Assembly: GCF_000760695.4 (NCBI RefSeq)
Contig: NZ_JHEG04000001.1
Coordinates: 6,888,204 to 6,952,203 of the forward strand
Reading direction: 5' to 3'
Source of the DNA: Tolypothrix bouteillei VB521301
GTDB lineage: Bacteria; Cyanobacteriota; Cyanobacteriia; Cyanobacteriales; Nostocaceae
DNA: 64,000 nucleotides
The notes below the pieces were generated by a model that saw only the letters and a list, made by a program, of their open reading frames with translations, had not been told where the DNA came from and made no database searches. Each line of letters starts with the position of its first letter. Position 1 is the first letter of the stretch. The translations under genes were made by a program, and so were the position numbers. Positions 38,113-45,962 of the stretch are shown here, one piece after another.

Positions 38113-38143
38113 AAAAGGTTTTACATCATTAGGAAATTGACCT

Positions 38144-39475
38144 ATGCCTGAAGCTGAGCTATCAAAAACGATAACATTTTCCTATGACGAATCTGATGAT
38201 AACAGCATGGGAAATGAACTTTATCAATTCATCTGTAAGCTTTATCCAATTTGTCGCAGCATTACAGGAAATGGTACTCGCAAAACTCTGCAACTCCTTC
38301 AAGAAGATATTCCTTTAAAAATCCATGAAATTCCAACAGGGACTCAGGTTTTTGATTGGACTGTTCCTAAAGAATGGAATATCAAAGATGCTTATATTAA
38401 AAATTCCAAAGGCGAAAAAATTTTAGAATTTGCTAACTCAAACCTGCATATTCTTAATTACAGTATTCCAATTCACAAGAAAGTAAATCTTCAAGAATTA
38501 ACAGATCATTTGTTTACAATTCCAGAACACCCTACTTGGATTCCATATCGGACTTCATACTATAAGGAAACCTGGGGATTTTGCTTAACTCACCAACAAT
38601 ACTTGGAACTTCAAGATGACGAATATGAGGTTTTTATTGATTCTTCCCTTGAACCCGGTTATCTGACTTATGGTGAATACTTTATTCCTGGAGAAAGCTC
38701 AGATGAAGTGTTAATCTCTTGCCATATCTGTCATCCTTCACTTTGTAACGATAATTTATCTGGAATAGCGATCGCAGTTTCTTTAGCAAAACACATTAAC
38801 CAAGTTACGCCATACTATTCTTACAGATTTCTTTTCATTCCGGGAACTATTGGTTCAATTACCTGGCTAGCTTTAAATGAGATAAATGTATCCAAAATCA
38901 AACACGGTTTAGTTTTGACATGTTTGGGTGATGCAGGAAAATTTACTTACAAAAAAAGCCGCCGAGGCGATACTGAAATCGATAAAATTGTAACTTATAT
39001 TCTTAATAACACAACAAAAGATTCTAAAGTTATAGATTTCTTTCCTTATGGGTATGATGAGCGACAATACTGCTCTCCAGGATTTAATTTAGCTGTTGGT
39101 TGCTTAATGAGATCGCCACACGGCAGTTTTCCTGAATATCACACATCAGCAGATAATTTGGATTTTATACAACCCCAATACCTTGCTGATTCATTATCTA
39201 AATGTATATCAATATTATCTATCCTCGACAATAATAAGATTTATCTCAATCAAAATCCTAAATGCGAACCACAAATGGGTAAAAGAGGTTTATACAAAGC
39301 AGTCGGAGGTTATAAAAATGATGAGCTAAATCAAATGGCACTTTTATGGGTTTTGAATTTGTCTGATGGACATCATACACTATTGGATATTGCTCAAAAA
39401 TCCGGAATAACATTTGATGAAATCAAGTATGCTGCTGATGCATTGCTGAAACACGATTTGTTAAAAATTCTTTGA
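38144..39475 (+). CDS. DUF4910 domain aminopeptidase-like protein
   Basis: A 443-residue protein of the DUF4910/DUF2172 family, a zinc peptidase-like fold related to M28 aminopeptidases, with a C-terminal winged-helix domain (HHTLLDIAQKSGITFDE). The metal-site motif SCHICHPSLCNDNLSG lies at about residue 192 and SADNLDF and FPEYHTSADNL further on. It starts YPICRSITGNGTRKTL, the family hallmark. These genes are recurrently found in surface-polysaccharide and sugar-modification islands, as here after the PIG-L gene. The true substrate is unknown; it may be a modified sugar rather than a peptide. It is the last gene of the operon. Confidence 0.85.
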   Translation: MPEAELSKTITFSYDESDDNSMGNELYQFICKLYPICRSITGNGTRKTLQLLQEDIPLKIHEIPTGTQVFDWTVPKEWNIKDAYIKNSKGEKILEFANSNLHILNYSIPIHKKVNLQELTDHLFTIPEHPTWIPYRTSYYKETWGFCLTHQQYLELQDDEYEVFIDSSLEPGYLTYGEYFIPGESSDEVLISCHICHPSLCNDNLSGIAIAVSLAKHINQVTPYYSYRFLFIPGTIGSITWLALNEINVSKIKHGLVLTCLGDAGKFTYKKSRRGDTEIDKIVTYILNNTTKDSKVIDFFPYGYDERQYCSPGFNLAVGCLMRSPHGSFPEYHTSADNLDFIQPQYLADSLSKCISILSILDNNKIYLNQNPKCEPQMGKRGLYKAVGGYKNDELNQMALLWVLNLSDGHHTLLDIAQKSGITFDEIKYAADALLKHDLLKIL

Positions 39476-39514
39476 GCTTTTGAACACAACTTGAGTACAA
39501 TAGGTGGTAAAATC

Positions 39515-39751
39515 ATGGAACGCAAACAAGTTATATTTAAACGGATAGTTTCACCAGATGGTAAAACTATTGTTGACCTAAGAAGTATTGCCAAGACATC
39601 TGGCGATGGTCAAAATGAAATTCATCAAAATTGGTCAGTCGAGGATAATCAAATTCAGGCTAGTCAAAATATTTCCGTTAATATTTCATCTAGCGGTCAC
39701 TCTGCAAAATCTTCACAGGCTGCTTCTATTTCTATCAACAAGCATCAATAA
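39515..39751 (+). CDS. Small Ser/Asn-rich protein, possibly a secreted-peptide precursor
   Basis: A 78-residue protein, MERKQVIFKRIVSPDGKTIV at its start and a Ser/Ile/Asn-rich C-terminal half (NISVNISSSGHSAKSS). The N-terminal part looks like a short beta-hairpin domain; there is no GG site and no Cys. I choose ATG at 39515 over the upstream frame start because AGGTGG lies about ten bases before it. It is located between the sugar operon and the first RiPP-region peptide and is followed by a strong terminator. Similar short proteins with Ser-rich tails occur in other filamentous cyanobacteria (recollection); no function is known. Confidence 0.55.
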   Translation: MERKQVIFKRIVSPDGKTIVDLRSIAKTSGDGQNEIHQNWSVEDNQIQASQNISVNISSSGHSAKSSQAASISINKHQ

Positions 39752-39869
39752 CAAAAACATGGATACTCTGTATCATTCACATGGTTTTTGAATCTTAATA
39801 AGTTCAAACTGAAAACAAGACACCAAGCCTTAATAGCTATCTTTCTCACCGACAAGCCAGTTAATAAAA

Positions 39870-39904
39870 ACTCAAGAGTTCAGACACAAATTGAACTCTT
39901 GAGT
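39870..39904 (+). terminator. Strong hairpin terminator
   Basis: ACTCAAGAGTTCA (39870-39882) and TGAACTCTTGAGT (39892-39904) form a perfect 13-bp stem with a nine-base loop, followed by ATATTT. It separates the small gene at 39515 from the peptide gene at 39945. Confidence 0.8.
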
Positions 39905-39944
39905 ATATTTCAATCAACTTTGTTTTACACCTTACATTTTCACT

Positions 39945-40310
39945 ATGATTATTTCTGATTTAAGTCATCTGGAAACCACTTTTGAAGACGCTGCAATTAT
40001 AGGTGGTAGTAATGGAATCTTATTCGTTGTTGGAGAAACAGCTTATGATAAGTTAAAAATCCTTAGCGCAACTGGCACAATCTCTATTAAAGAGTTACTT
40101 AAAAATGGTGTTATAGCTAAAGGTAAAGGTTTTGTTATAGCACTAGGCTCCGATCTAATTGATGCTACAGCTACAGTGAGTGTTTCTGGAGATGCTGAAG
40201 GTACAAAAACTGTAATCAAGGCTGAGGGTTATTCTGCTGATAACAGTACTAGTGCGATCTCCATCAGTCAGATTACTGTAAAACCCATTACTCTCGCTTC
40301 TCCAAGCTAA
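39945..40310 (+). CDS. ISDL-type double-glycine leader peptide
   Basis: A 121-residue precursor starting MIISDLSHLETTFEDAAIIG, with GG at residues 20-21. The core is longer than in the other members and mixes hydrophobic beta-strand-like stretches (ILFVVGETAYDKLKI, GFVIALGSDL) with Ser/Thr-rich ones. It has no Cys. The first ten residues match the gene at 43709 in nine positions. It lies directly upstream of the RiPP genes on the same strand, 42 bp before the next one. No clear ribosome binding site is present. Probable cargo of one of the C39 exporters; activity unknown. Confidence 0.7.
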   Translation: MIISDLSHLETTFEDAAIIGGSNGILFVVGETAYDKLKILSATGTISIKELLKNGVIAKGKGFVIALGSDLIDATATVSVSGDAEGTKTVIKAEGYSADNSTSAISISQITVKPITLASPS

Positions 40311-40351
40311 AAACACAATTTCGGCTTAATTGAATCACCCAGGATAGACAC

Positions 40352-40627
40352 ATGGAAGACAACAAAATATCTAACCATCAAATGGAAATTAATGACCTAA
40401 TCGATCTTGCCATTACTAATGCGGCGATCCGAAGAGGATTAGTAGAGGGAGAGGATTGTTTAGCTTTATCTGATGACGAAGCTACAAAAGTTACTGGTGG
40501 CGCGACAATTAGTACAGATGTAAAATCTATAAACACTAAGACTCCACCAACAGTAGCAGGGTTTAAACCAATTTGTCCGCCGCTTATAGTGGGACTGATT
40601 GCACAGGATTACAATAAACTTGCTTAA
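40352..40627 (+). CDS. Probable RiPP precursor with double-glycine leader
   Basis: A 91-residue peptide gene. The leader (MEDNKISNHQMEINDLIDLA to residue 50) ends LSDDEATKVTGG, a typical Nif11/double-glycine cut site. The 41-residue core contains a Pro-rich stretch and one Cys (AGFKPICPPLIVGLIAQDYN). It has no XYG motif, unlike the precursor at 41174, so if modified it is by a different reaction or not by the neighbouring radical SAM enzyme. AGGA lies before the ATG. It lies 50 bp before the Cys-rich gene, in what looks like one transcription unit ending with the radical SAM gene. Confidence 0.65.
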   Translation: MEDNKISNHQMEINDLIDLAITNAAIRRGLVEGEDCLALSDDEATKVTGGATISTDVKSINTKTPPTVAGFKPICPPLIVGLIAQDYNKLA

Positions 40628-40676
40628 TTTTTTGCCTTCAAGTGTTAAAGATGCTCTTTCAATGGAGGCTAAATTA

Positions 40677-41147
40677 ATGGAAGACATTACTCCCAAGCAA
40701 ACAACTCTTTGTCCTAGTGCTAGACCCGAATCCGTAAATGGTGTTGTCTTTGGCATAGTTGCTGGAACAGCGATCGCACCTCGTATAGCCTATCTCAAAA
40801 AGCCCCTGCCCGTTACAGATGAACTGATGGCAAAGGCTACTGGATCGGTTACACCCGCAGAGATTTTCCGAACTGCAGCATCCTGCGCGGAATCAGGCTG
40901 TCAGCATTTTGATGGCAAAGACTGTCGTCTATCAATGCGGATTGTCGAAAAATTGCCTGCGGTAGTAGAAGAACTACCACCCTGTTCTATCCGCCGAAAT
41001 TGTCGATGGTGGCAGCAAGAAGGCAAAGCAGCTTGTATGCGATGTCCGCAAATTGTGACAGATAACTATTCTTCATCCGAACAATTACGTCAAGCAGCAA
41101 ATCCTGCTACAGATCCTTCCATTAATTTTCAATCTTCATTGGAGTAA
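40677..41147 (+). CDS. Cysteine-rich protein of the RiPP cluster
   Basis: A 156-residue protein with nine Cys, eight of them clustered: SCAESGCQHFDGKDC, PPCSIRRNCRWW and ACMRCPQIV. The pattern suggests an iron-sulfur cluster or zinc. The N-terminal half (GVVFGIVAGTAIAPRIAYLK) is non-metal. ATG at 40677 has GGAGG eight bases upstream, so I prefer it over the earlier frame start at 40599. Proteins of this kind are labelled nitrogen fixation protein in cyanobacterial genomes (recollection) and sit near Nif11-type peptide genes. Its place between two precursor genes suggests a part in maturation, for example electron supply; that is inference. Confidence 0.65.
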   Translation: MEDITPKQTTLCPSARPESVNGVVFGIVAGTAIAPRIAYLKKPLPVTDELMAKATGSVTPAEIFRTAASCAESGCQHFDGKDCRLSMRIVEKLPAVVEELPPCSIRRNCRWWQQEGKAACMRCPQIVTDNYSSSEQLRQAANPATDPSINFQSSLE

Positions 41148-41173
41148 AACCTCATTCCCAGGAAAGAATCATC

Positions 41174-41596
41174 ATGTCCCTAGAAATTTTTGAAAAAGTC
41201 AAAGACTTTCTTGTCAAACTAGTTAAAGACGAAGCCTTCCGAACTCAACTCATGAGCGGGAAAGCGGAAGAAGTTAAAAAAGCTCTAGAAAATGGTGGCT
41301 ATAACTTTTCTCAACAAGAATTTGAAACAGCCGCTATTCAAATATTAGAGTTGAAAGAATTAGGTGAGTTTCACGAACTTAGCGAAGAGGAATTAGTAGG
41401 AGCTTTTGGTGGTATTACAAGCATCAATGATAGAGTTATTCAACCATTATACGGCGTTATATATTGGCCTCCGAAAGGATGTCTAAAACCATGTATAAAA
41501 CCAAAGCCAATTGACCCGCAACCGATGTACGGCATAGTTATCGATCCACCCGTACAAGCGCTATACGGAGTCGTTGCTCCATCAGAACTACAATAG
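41174..41596 (+). CDS. Nif11-type (NHLP) RiPP precursor with three XYG splice motifs
   Basis: A 140-residue precursor. The leader (residues 1-80) is Nif11-like, beginning MSLEIFEKVKDFLVKLVKDE, and ends ELVGAFGG. The 60-residue core carries three repeats: QPLYGVI (LYG 92-94), QPMYGIV (MYG 118-120) and QALYGVV (LYG 130-132), plus two Cys. In PlpA precursors, the radical SAM enzyme PlpX removes a tyramine unit at XYG, leaving an alpha-keto-beta-amino acid. The radical SAM/SPASM gene follows 131 bp downstream. AGGAAAG precedes the ATG. The motifs are seen directly; the splicing chemistry is inferred from the PlpA/PlpX precedent. Confidence 0.82.
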   Translation: MSLEIFEKVKDFLVKLVKDEAFRTQLMSGKAEEVKKALENGGYNFSQQEFETAAIQILELKELGEFHELSEEELVGAFGGITSINDRVIQPLYGVIYWPPKGCLKPCIKPKPIDPQPMYGIVIDPPVQALYGVVAPSELQ

Positions 41597-41619
41597 CCCT
41601 AAGCTGACTTATTAGGGTT

Positions 41620-41727
41620 GTCATTTGTCATTGGTCAGTGGTCATTAGTTACTGGTCACTGGTGACTTATCTTTAAATTACAAACGACAAATGACAAATG
41701 ACAAACGATAAATAACAAATAATTATT
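41620..41727. repeat. STRR-type repeats before the radical SAM gene
   Basis: Tandem variants of GTCATTTGTCATTGGTCA and ACAAATGACAAATGACAA fill the spacer between the precursor and the radical SAM gene. The two halves are partly reverse complements and could fold. Confidence 0.65.
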
Positions 41728-42993
41728 ATGGCATATCATCGCAAAAGTTATGCAGTCTGGGAAATTACTTTAAAGTGCAATTTAGCTTGTAGCCATTGTG
41801 GTTCCCGTGCTGGAAATACTCGCTCTAAAGAACTTTCAACAGAAGAAGCTTTAGATCTTGTCAAACAAATGGCAGAAGTTGGGATTAAAGAAGTTACTCT
41901 CATCGGTGGTGAGGCATTTTTGCGTCCAGATTGGTTGGAAATTGCCAAAGCTATTAACGAGGCAGGTATGTTATGTGGTATGACTACTGGCGGTTATGGG
42001 ATTTCATTAGAAACTGCACGTAAAATGAAGGCAGCGGGAATTCGCACTGTTTCCGTTTCCATTGACGGCTTAGAAGAAACTCACGATCGCCTGCGAGGAA
42101 GGAAAGGTTCTTGGAAATATGCTTTTCAAACCATGCGCCATTTACGAGAAGTTGGTATTTCCTTCGGTTGCAACACCCAAATAAACCGCTTGTCAGCGCC
42201 TGAGTTTCCTTGTATCTATGAATGCATTCGTGATGCTGGTGCTCGTGCATGGCAAATTCAACTCACCGTCCCCATGGGTAATGCAGCCGATAATGCGGAC
42301 ATACTCCTTCAACCCCATGAACTACTGGATATCTACCCCATGCTAGCTCGTGTCGCCCGTCGCGCCTACCAGGAAGGAGTTCAACTCCAAGCCGGAAATA
42401 ATATTGGTTACTATGGTCCTTACGAACGGCTGTTACGGGGACGGGGAAACGAGCATGAATTCTCATTTTGGCAAGGTTGTGGTGCAGGGCTTTCCACTCT
42501 GGGAATTGAAGCCGACGGAGCAATCAAAGGTTGTCCCTCATTACCTACTACCGCCTACACAGGTGGTAATATTCGAGAGCATTCTTTGCATGACATTATT
42601 GAAAATTCAGCACAACTGCGTTTAAATCTGGGAGCAGGAACGCCTGAAGGCACAAAACATCTATGGGGTTTCTGTAAAACCTGCGAATATGCAGAACTTT
42701 GCCGTGGAGGTTGCAGTTGGACGGCTCATGTTTTCTTCGATCGCAGAGGTAATAATCCTTACTGTCATCATCGCGCTCTTGTTTATCAAGAACGAGGTTT
42801 GAGAGAGCGTGTTATTCCTAAAGTGAAAGCACAAGGACTACCCTTTGATAATGGTGAATTTGAGCTAATTGTGGAGCCTATAAGTACTCCTCTACCAGAA
42901 AACGATCCATTAAACTTTTGTGCTGATAATATTCAGTGGTCTGAAAGTTGGCAGAACAAACCCGAAATTTCTTACTCATTGATGGAGCAATAG
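41728..42993 (+). CDS. Radical SAM/SPASM RiPP maturase, PlpX-like (Nif11-class)
   Basis: A 421-residue radical S-adenosylmethionine enzyme. The cluster motif CNLACSHC (Cys17, 21, 24) binds the SAM-cleaving [4Fe-4S]; GGEAFLRPDW follows. The C-terminal SPASM/twitch region has further Cys in WQGCGAGLSTLGIEADG, GCPSLP, FCKTCEYAELCRGGCSW and NPYCHHR. The whole resembles the Nif11-class peptide maturases that include PlpX, which excises tyramine from XYG motifs. The neighbouring precursor has three such motifs. A small gene begins seven bases after the stop, in the place of the PlpX partner PlpY. Reaction is inferred from family and precursor; other radical SAM crosslinks are the alternative. Confidence 0.88.
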   Translation: MAYHRKSYAVWEITLKCNLACSHCGSRAGNTRSKELSTEEALDLVKQMAEVGIKEVTLIGGEAFLRPDWLEIAKAINEAGMLCGMTTGGYGISLETARKMKAAGIRTVSVSIDGLEETHDRLRGRKGSWKYAFQTMRHLREVGISFGCNTQINRLSAPEFPCIYECIRDAGARAWQIQLTVPMGNAADNADILLQPHELLDIYPMLARVARRAYQEGVQLQAGNNIGYYGPYERLLRGRGNEHEFSFWQGCGAGLSTLGIEADGAIKGCPSLPTTAYTGGNIREHSLHDIIENSAQLRLNLGAGTPEGTKHLWGFCKTCEYAELCRGGCSWTAHVFFDRRGNNPYCHHRALVYQERGLRERVIPKVKAQGLPFDNGEFELIVEPISTPLPENDPLNFCADNIQWSESWQNKPEISYSLMEQ

Positions 42994-42999
42994 CTCGTG

Positions 43000-43212
43000 A
43001 TGGAAAATATAGAAATTCTCAAAATTCAAGAAAAAAACACCGACGTTGATTCATCTTTTGATGAATTAGAAAAAACTCCTCTGCTTCCTCGTTCAGCTTG
43101 GAACAGGCAATTAAGCCATTTAAAAGAAGTTTTTAAAGCCAAGCAAGCTTTAGATAAAATAGAACAGATTTATAAAGATTCTAAAAATCTTAAAGAGTCG
43201 AAGTATTCGTGA
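43000..43212 (+). CDS. Small partner protein downstream of the radical SAM enzyme (PlpY position)
   Basis: A 70-residue, helical, charged protein (MENIEILKIQEKNTDVDSSF; ending KIEQIYKDSKNLKESKYS) with LPRSAWNRQLSHLKEVFKAK in the middle. It starts seven bases after the radical SAM stop codon, so it is coexpressed. PlpX-type splicing enzymes work with a small protein, PlpY, encoded next to them; this gene takes that place. I cannot confirm homology by eye. GTG at 42997 is an alternative start. Confidence 0.6.
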   Translation: MENIEILKIQEKNTDVDSSFDELEKTPLLPRSAWNRQLSHLKEVFKAKQALDKIEQIYKDSKNLKESKYS

Positions 43213-43708
43213 TGAAAACTTTACCATCAATATGAAATCTTTCCTTCCCAAATGCATGGGTTTTATTCTCTATTTCCCCAGGGAAGATGGGATTAGAGGA
43301 TGAGGTCAATAAAGTTTTAGCACATTTAAAGTGCTCACTTTGACTTTGCCATAATGAGGATGCTTGAAAAGTCATGATTGATGGATTAAATATTTTTTAC
43401 ACCACCCTAACCCAGAGCTTGCAAAAGGGAGGGAACTAAGTTTTTCTTATTTCCCCCCTTTCCTAGAGGGGACTAAGGGGGGTAATAATGTATAAAAATG
43501 GTAACTAAACACTTTTCAAATATCCTCGTTATAGCGAAATAAATTTACTAATTTTTTTAATTTAAACAATTCTAAATTTTATTGAAATTAAAGTTATTAT
43601 GAATTACTATTTTAAGTAATTTCTTATAAAAGAAATACAAAATAATTATAATAAATATGTAATAATAAAAATGCCAAGATCGAGAATTTAGGAAAAGTAT
43701 TTCTAGCT
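43213..43708. other. AT-rich spacer before the last ISDL peptide gene
   Basis: About 500 bp without a gene. Around 43395-43490 it holds an inverted-repeat piece with CCCTAACCCAGAG and TCCCCCCTTTCCTAGAGGGG, ACTAAGGGGGGT of the kind dispersed in these genomes. The rest is very AT-rich and probably carries the promoter of the gene at 43709. Confidence 0.5.
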
Positions 43709-44065
43709 ATGATTATCTCTGATTTAAGTCATTTAGATATTCTTTCTGAAGATGATGCAATTTTAGGAAGTGCTGGAGCTACAGTTAGCACGAATGCTAC
43801 AGCTTCTGGTGACTATACCCAAACTAAGGCTGTAACTAAATCCTTTGCTCTACCGTTGGGTAATAATGGTTCTCTGGCTATCGGTATTGGTTATGCTCAA
43901 GCATCTGCAGTGGATTCACAAGATGCTAGTGCTGTGACTTCTGTTTCCGGATCTGCTAACGGAGATATCAATTTTGTTATTGGGAAAAATTATTCCACCG
44001 ATAATGGTCCTAGGGCTAGAGCGGGAGGTGTTGTTCTTGCAGTAGGAATCGATATTCCTGGATAA
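43709..44065 (+). CDS. ISDL-type peptide with altered cleavage site
   Basis: A 118-residue protein starting MIISDLSHLDILSEDDAILG, clearly the same leader type as at 39945, but the GG is replaced by GSAG. The core is rich in Ser, Ala, Gly and Thr (TVSTNATASGDYTQTKAV) with alternating hydrophobic positions and no Cys. AGGAAA lies upstream at a slightly long distance. If the exporter peptidase needs GG this one may be cut poorly or after SAG. It is the last member of the plus-strand set in this region and converges with the PEP-CTERM gene. Confidence 0.7.
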   Translation: MIISDLSHLDILSEDDAILGSAGATVSTNATASGDYTQTKAVTKSFALPLGNNGSLAIGIGYAQASAVDSQDASAVTSVSGSANGDINFVIGKNYSTDNGPRARAGGVVLAVGIDIPG

Positions 44066-44249
44066 ATGCGCTTAACTAAAATCAGACTTGAGACGGGTGC
44101 ATCTCGCAAATTTTCAGAGTCGCTATTTGAATGTATTGTCAATGCGATTGCTGAAGTTTTTGGACTCATAAACAAACTTTGCGATCGCACTGACTTTCAT
44201 TAAAATGCTGAGGCACGAAGCCTCATCTCTTGAGTGCGGGGTGCTGACG

Positions 44250-45113
44250 TTAAACCTCTGCAGACACTTTTGACTCTGAAGAGGATTCTAAAGATTTTCC
44301 TTTGCGTTTACCCTTTAATACTAAGCTAACAACTGCACTTGGCGCAAGTAAAGCAAGGATACTTGAAGGTTCAGGTGCTTGCACTTTAGCCTGATTTCTC
44401 CTAATTTCCACTAGTGCTAAAACTGTGTCTTGAGTTATCTCTCGGTTTAAAGAACCTTTAACAGACGCCGTAATAAATTCATTGTTGCCTCCAAAGCTAT
44501 AGTTATATTCACTTTCTGGCTCAAGGAAGGTAATATTTTCACTTTTATCCAGTGCAAGGAAATCGTCGTCTCCAAGAGTATTTAAATTTCCCACAAGGCT
44601 AAAGAAATCTAAAACACGCTCTCGCTCTGTGTCAACTAAGGCTAAAAATATATCTCCAGCTGCTCTTGCATTTTCTCCAGGAGGATTGTCTATTGATGTT
44701 TCTAGATCTAAATTAGCTGTAAAATCAAAACGAAAGGGTGTATTTGCCTCTACATTGAAGAAGCCGCGAACTATAGTTTCACTTTTTGCCAATCCCAAGT
44801 AATTTCTCGTTTCACCTAAGGCTGTACTTAAAGATGAAGTAGATGCGAAGGATGGTTCCGTCAGAAACCCTGCTTGCGCGTCAGCAAAAGCATTTACCAA
44901 ACCTTGCTTTGAAACAGCCAGTGTGTCAGTGTCAGCTACACTATCAGTCAAAAAGGGTTTTTGACTGAAGTTGATATAGAGTGATTCGCCTTGAGACGTT
45001 GCAAAGGTAGCAGCATAACTAGGTGATACGGCTAATACAGAACCTGCGATCGCAGGAGTCGCAAACAGCAAAAAGTGCTTTGCTCTTTGTAAGTGTGGGT
45101 TTATAGTTCTCAT
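44250..45113 (-). CDS. PEP-CTERM sorting domain protein
   Basis: A 287-residue exported protein. The N-terminus (MRTINPHLQRAKHFLLFATP, then AIAGSVLAVSPSYAATF) is a signal peptide with a likely cut after SYA. The C-terminus has the PEP-CTERM sorting signal: APEPSSILALLAPSAVVSLV followed by a basic tail. The body is Ser/Asp-rich and beta-prone, without a known domain, and has segments (GDIFLALVDTERERVLDFF, LVGNLNTLGDDDFLALDKSE) common to cyanobacterial PEP-CTERM proteins. The longer frame to 45155 would start at TTG; ATG at 45113 is preferred. It is convergent with the peptide gene at 43709. Role unknown; probably surface attached. Confidence 0.8.
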   Translation of the reverse strand: MRTINPHLQRAKHFLLFATPAIAGSVLAVSPSYAATFATSQGESLYINFSQKPFLTDSVADTDTLAVSKQGLVNAFADAQAGFLTEPSFASTSSLSTALGETRNYLGLAKSETIVRGFFNVEANTPFRFDFTANLDLETSIDNPPGENARAAGDIFLALVDTERERVLDFFSLVGNLNTLGDDDFLALDKSENITFLEPESEYNYSFGGNNEFITASVKGSLNREITQDTVLALVEIRRNQAKVQAPEPSSILALLAPSAVVSLVLKGKRKGKSLESSSESKVSAEV

Positions 45114-45464
45114 CTGTATGTAATTTTGAATGGATGCAAAACTTGGCAATCTCAACCTGTAAGCCAGGAAAATACCTAGCTCACTCCGAACCTATTGCCA
45201 AACAATTTTTCTTCAAACAAAGAATGCTTGTATCAGTCTTTATGGCTAAAAGACTGTGGTAAATACTATGTACCCCTGGGAGGTCAATTTTTACTTACGT
45301 AACTATACTACTGTTCTCAAACTATGTCTCGTGTAAACTTTCCATAATATATTGTCAAATTTACACAAAAGTTTTTTTATCAAATTTTTATAAACTCATC
45401 AATTTAATACAAATTTCTGAAATATTGAGGTTGTAGCGTCGAATCTACCCCCCTTAGTCCCCTA

Positions 45465-45592
45465 GGGCTGTTTCATTTTCCAAAGAAAAAACCTCAAACT
45501 CTTATTTGTCCGTTCTTTACCTGGGATAGTTCACAAACTGGAAACGATGCTTTGAGGTTTTCAAGTTTTATCTACGAAGAATGAAACAGCCC
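45465..45592. mobile_element. MITE-like element with TA target duplication
   Basis: Perfect 13-base terminal inverted repeats, GGGCTGTTTCATT and AATGAAACAGCCC, bound a 128-bp segment flanked by TA on each side. An inner inverted repeat (AACCTCAAA / TTTGAGGTT) lies inside. It carries no gene. TA duplications are typical of IS630/Tc1-mariner-type transposases, which could mobilise it. Confidence 0.8.
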
Positions 45593-45815
45593 TACCCTTG
45601 GAAAGGGGGAAAATTAGGATTCTCAGTTCCTTATACAAGGAGAAAATCGTCTTTTCACGTTATCTCAATAGGAATCAGCCATCCTTAATTTTCTTTACCT
45701 GTACAGAATCTCCAACAGAGGCGTTCCCTACAGTGTATACACAAGTCTATAATACCTAGCCGATATACCGAGGTTTTAGCGTTATTTTACGCAATCCTAA
45801 ACCTCCCTTTTTTAA

Positions 45816-45962
45816 CTACGGCGTACACAAAAGTCTCCTAAAATGCCTTCTGACAGTTTCGATCCCCCCCTAGCCCCCCTTAAAAAGGGGGGAAATTTCT
45901 TCAAGTCCTCCGATAAATTGGGGGGTTTTGGGGGCTCTCTAAAGATGCGTACACCACCGTAG
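45816..45962. mobile_element. Small inverted-repeat element, family copy 1
   Basis: The ends CTACGGCGTACAC and GCGTACACCACCGTAG are imperfect inverted repeats. The inside contains GATCCCCCCTAGCCCCCCTT. The reverse complement of this inner part matches the element at 54217-54377. Confidence 0.6.

Noticed and set aside
41620..41727. CRISPR-like tandem repeats
   Set aside because: The units are short, degenerate and contiguous, with no spacers and no cas genes; they are STRR-type repeats.
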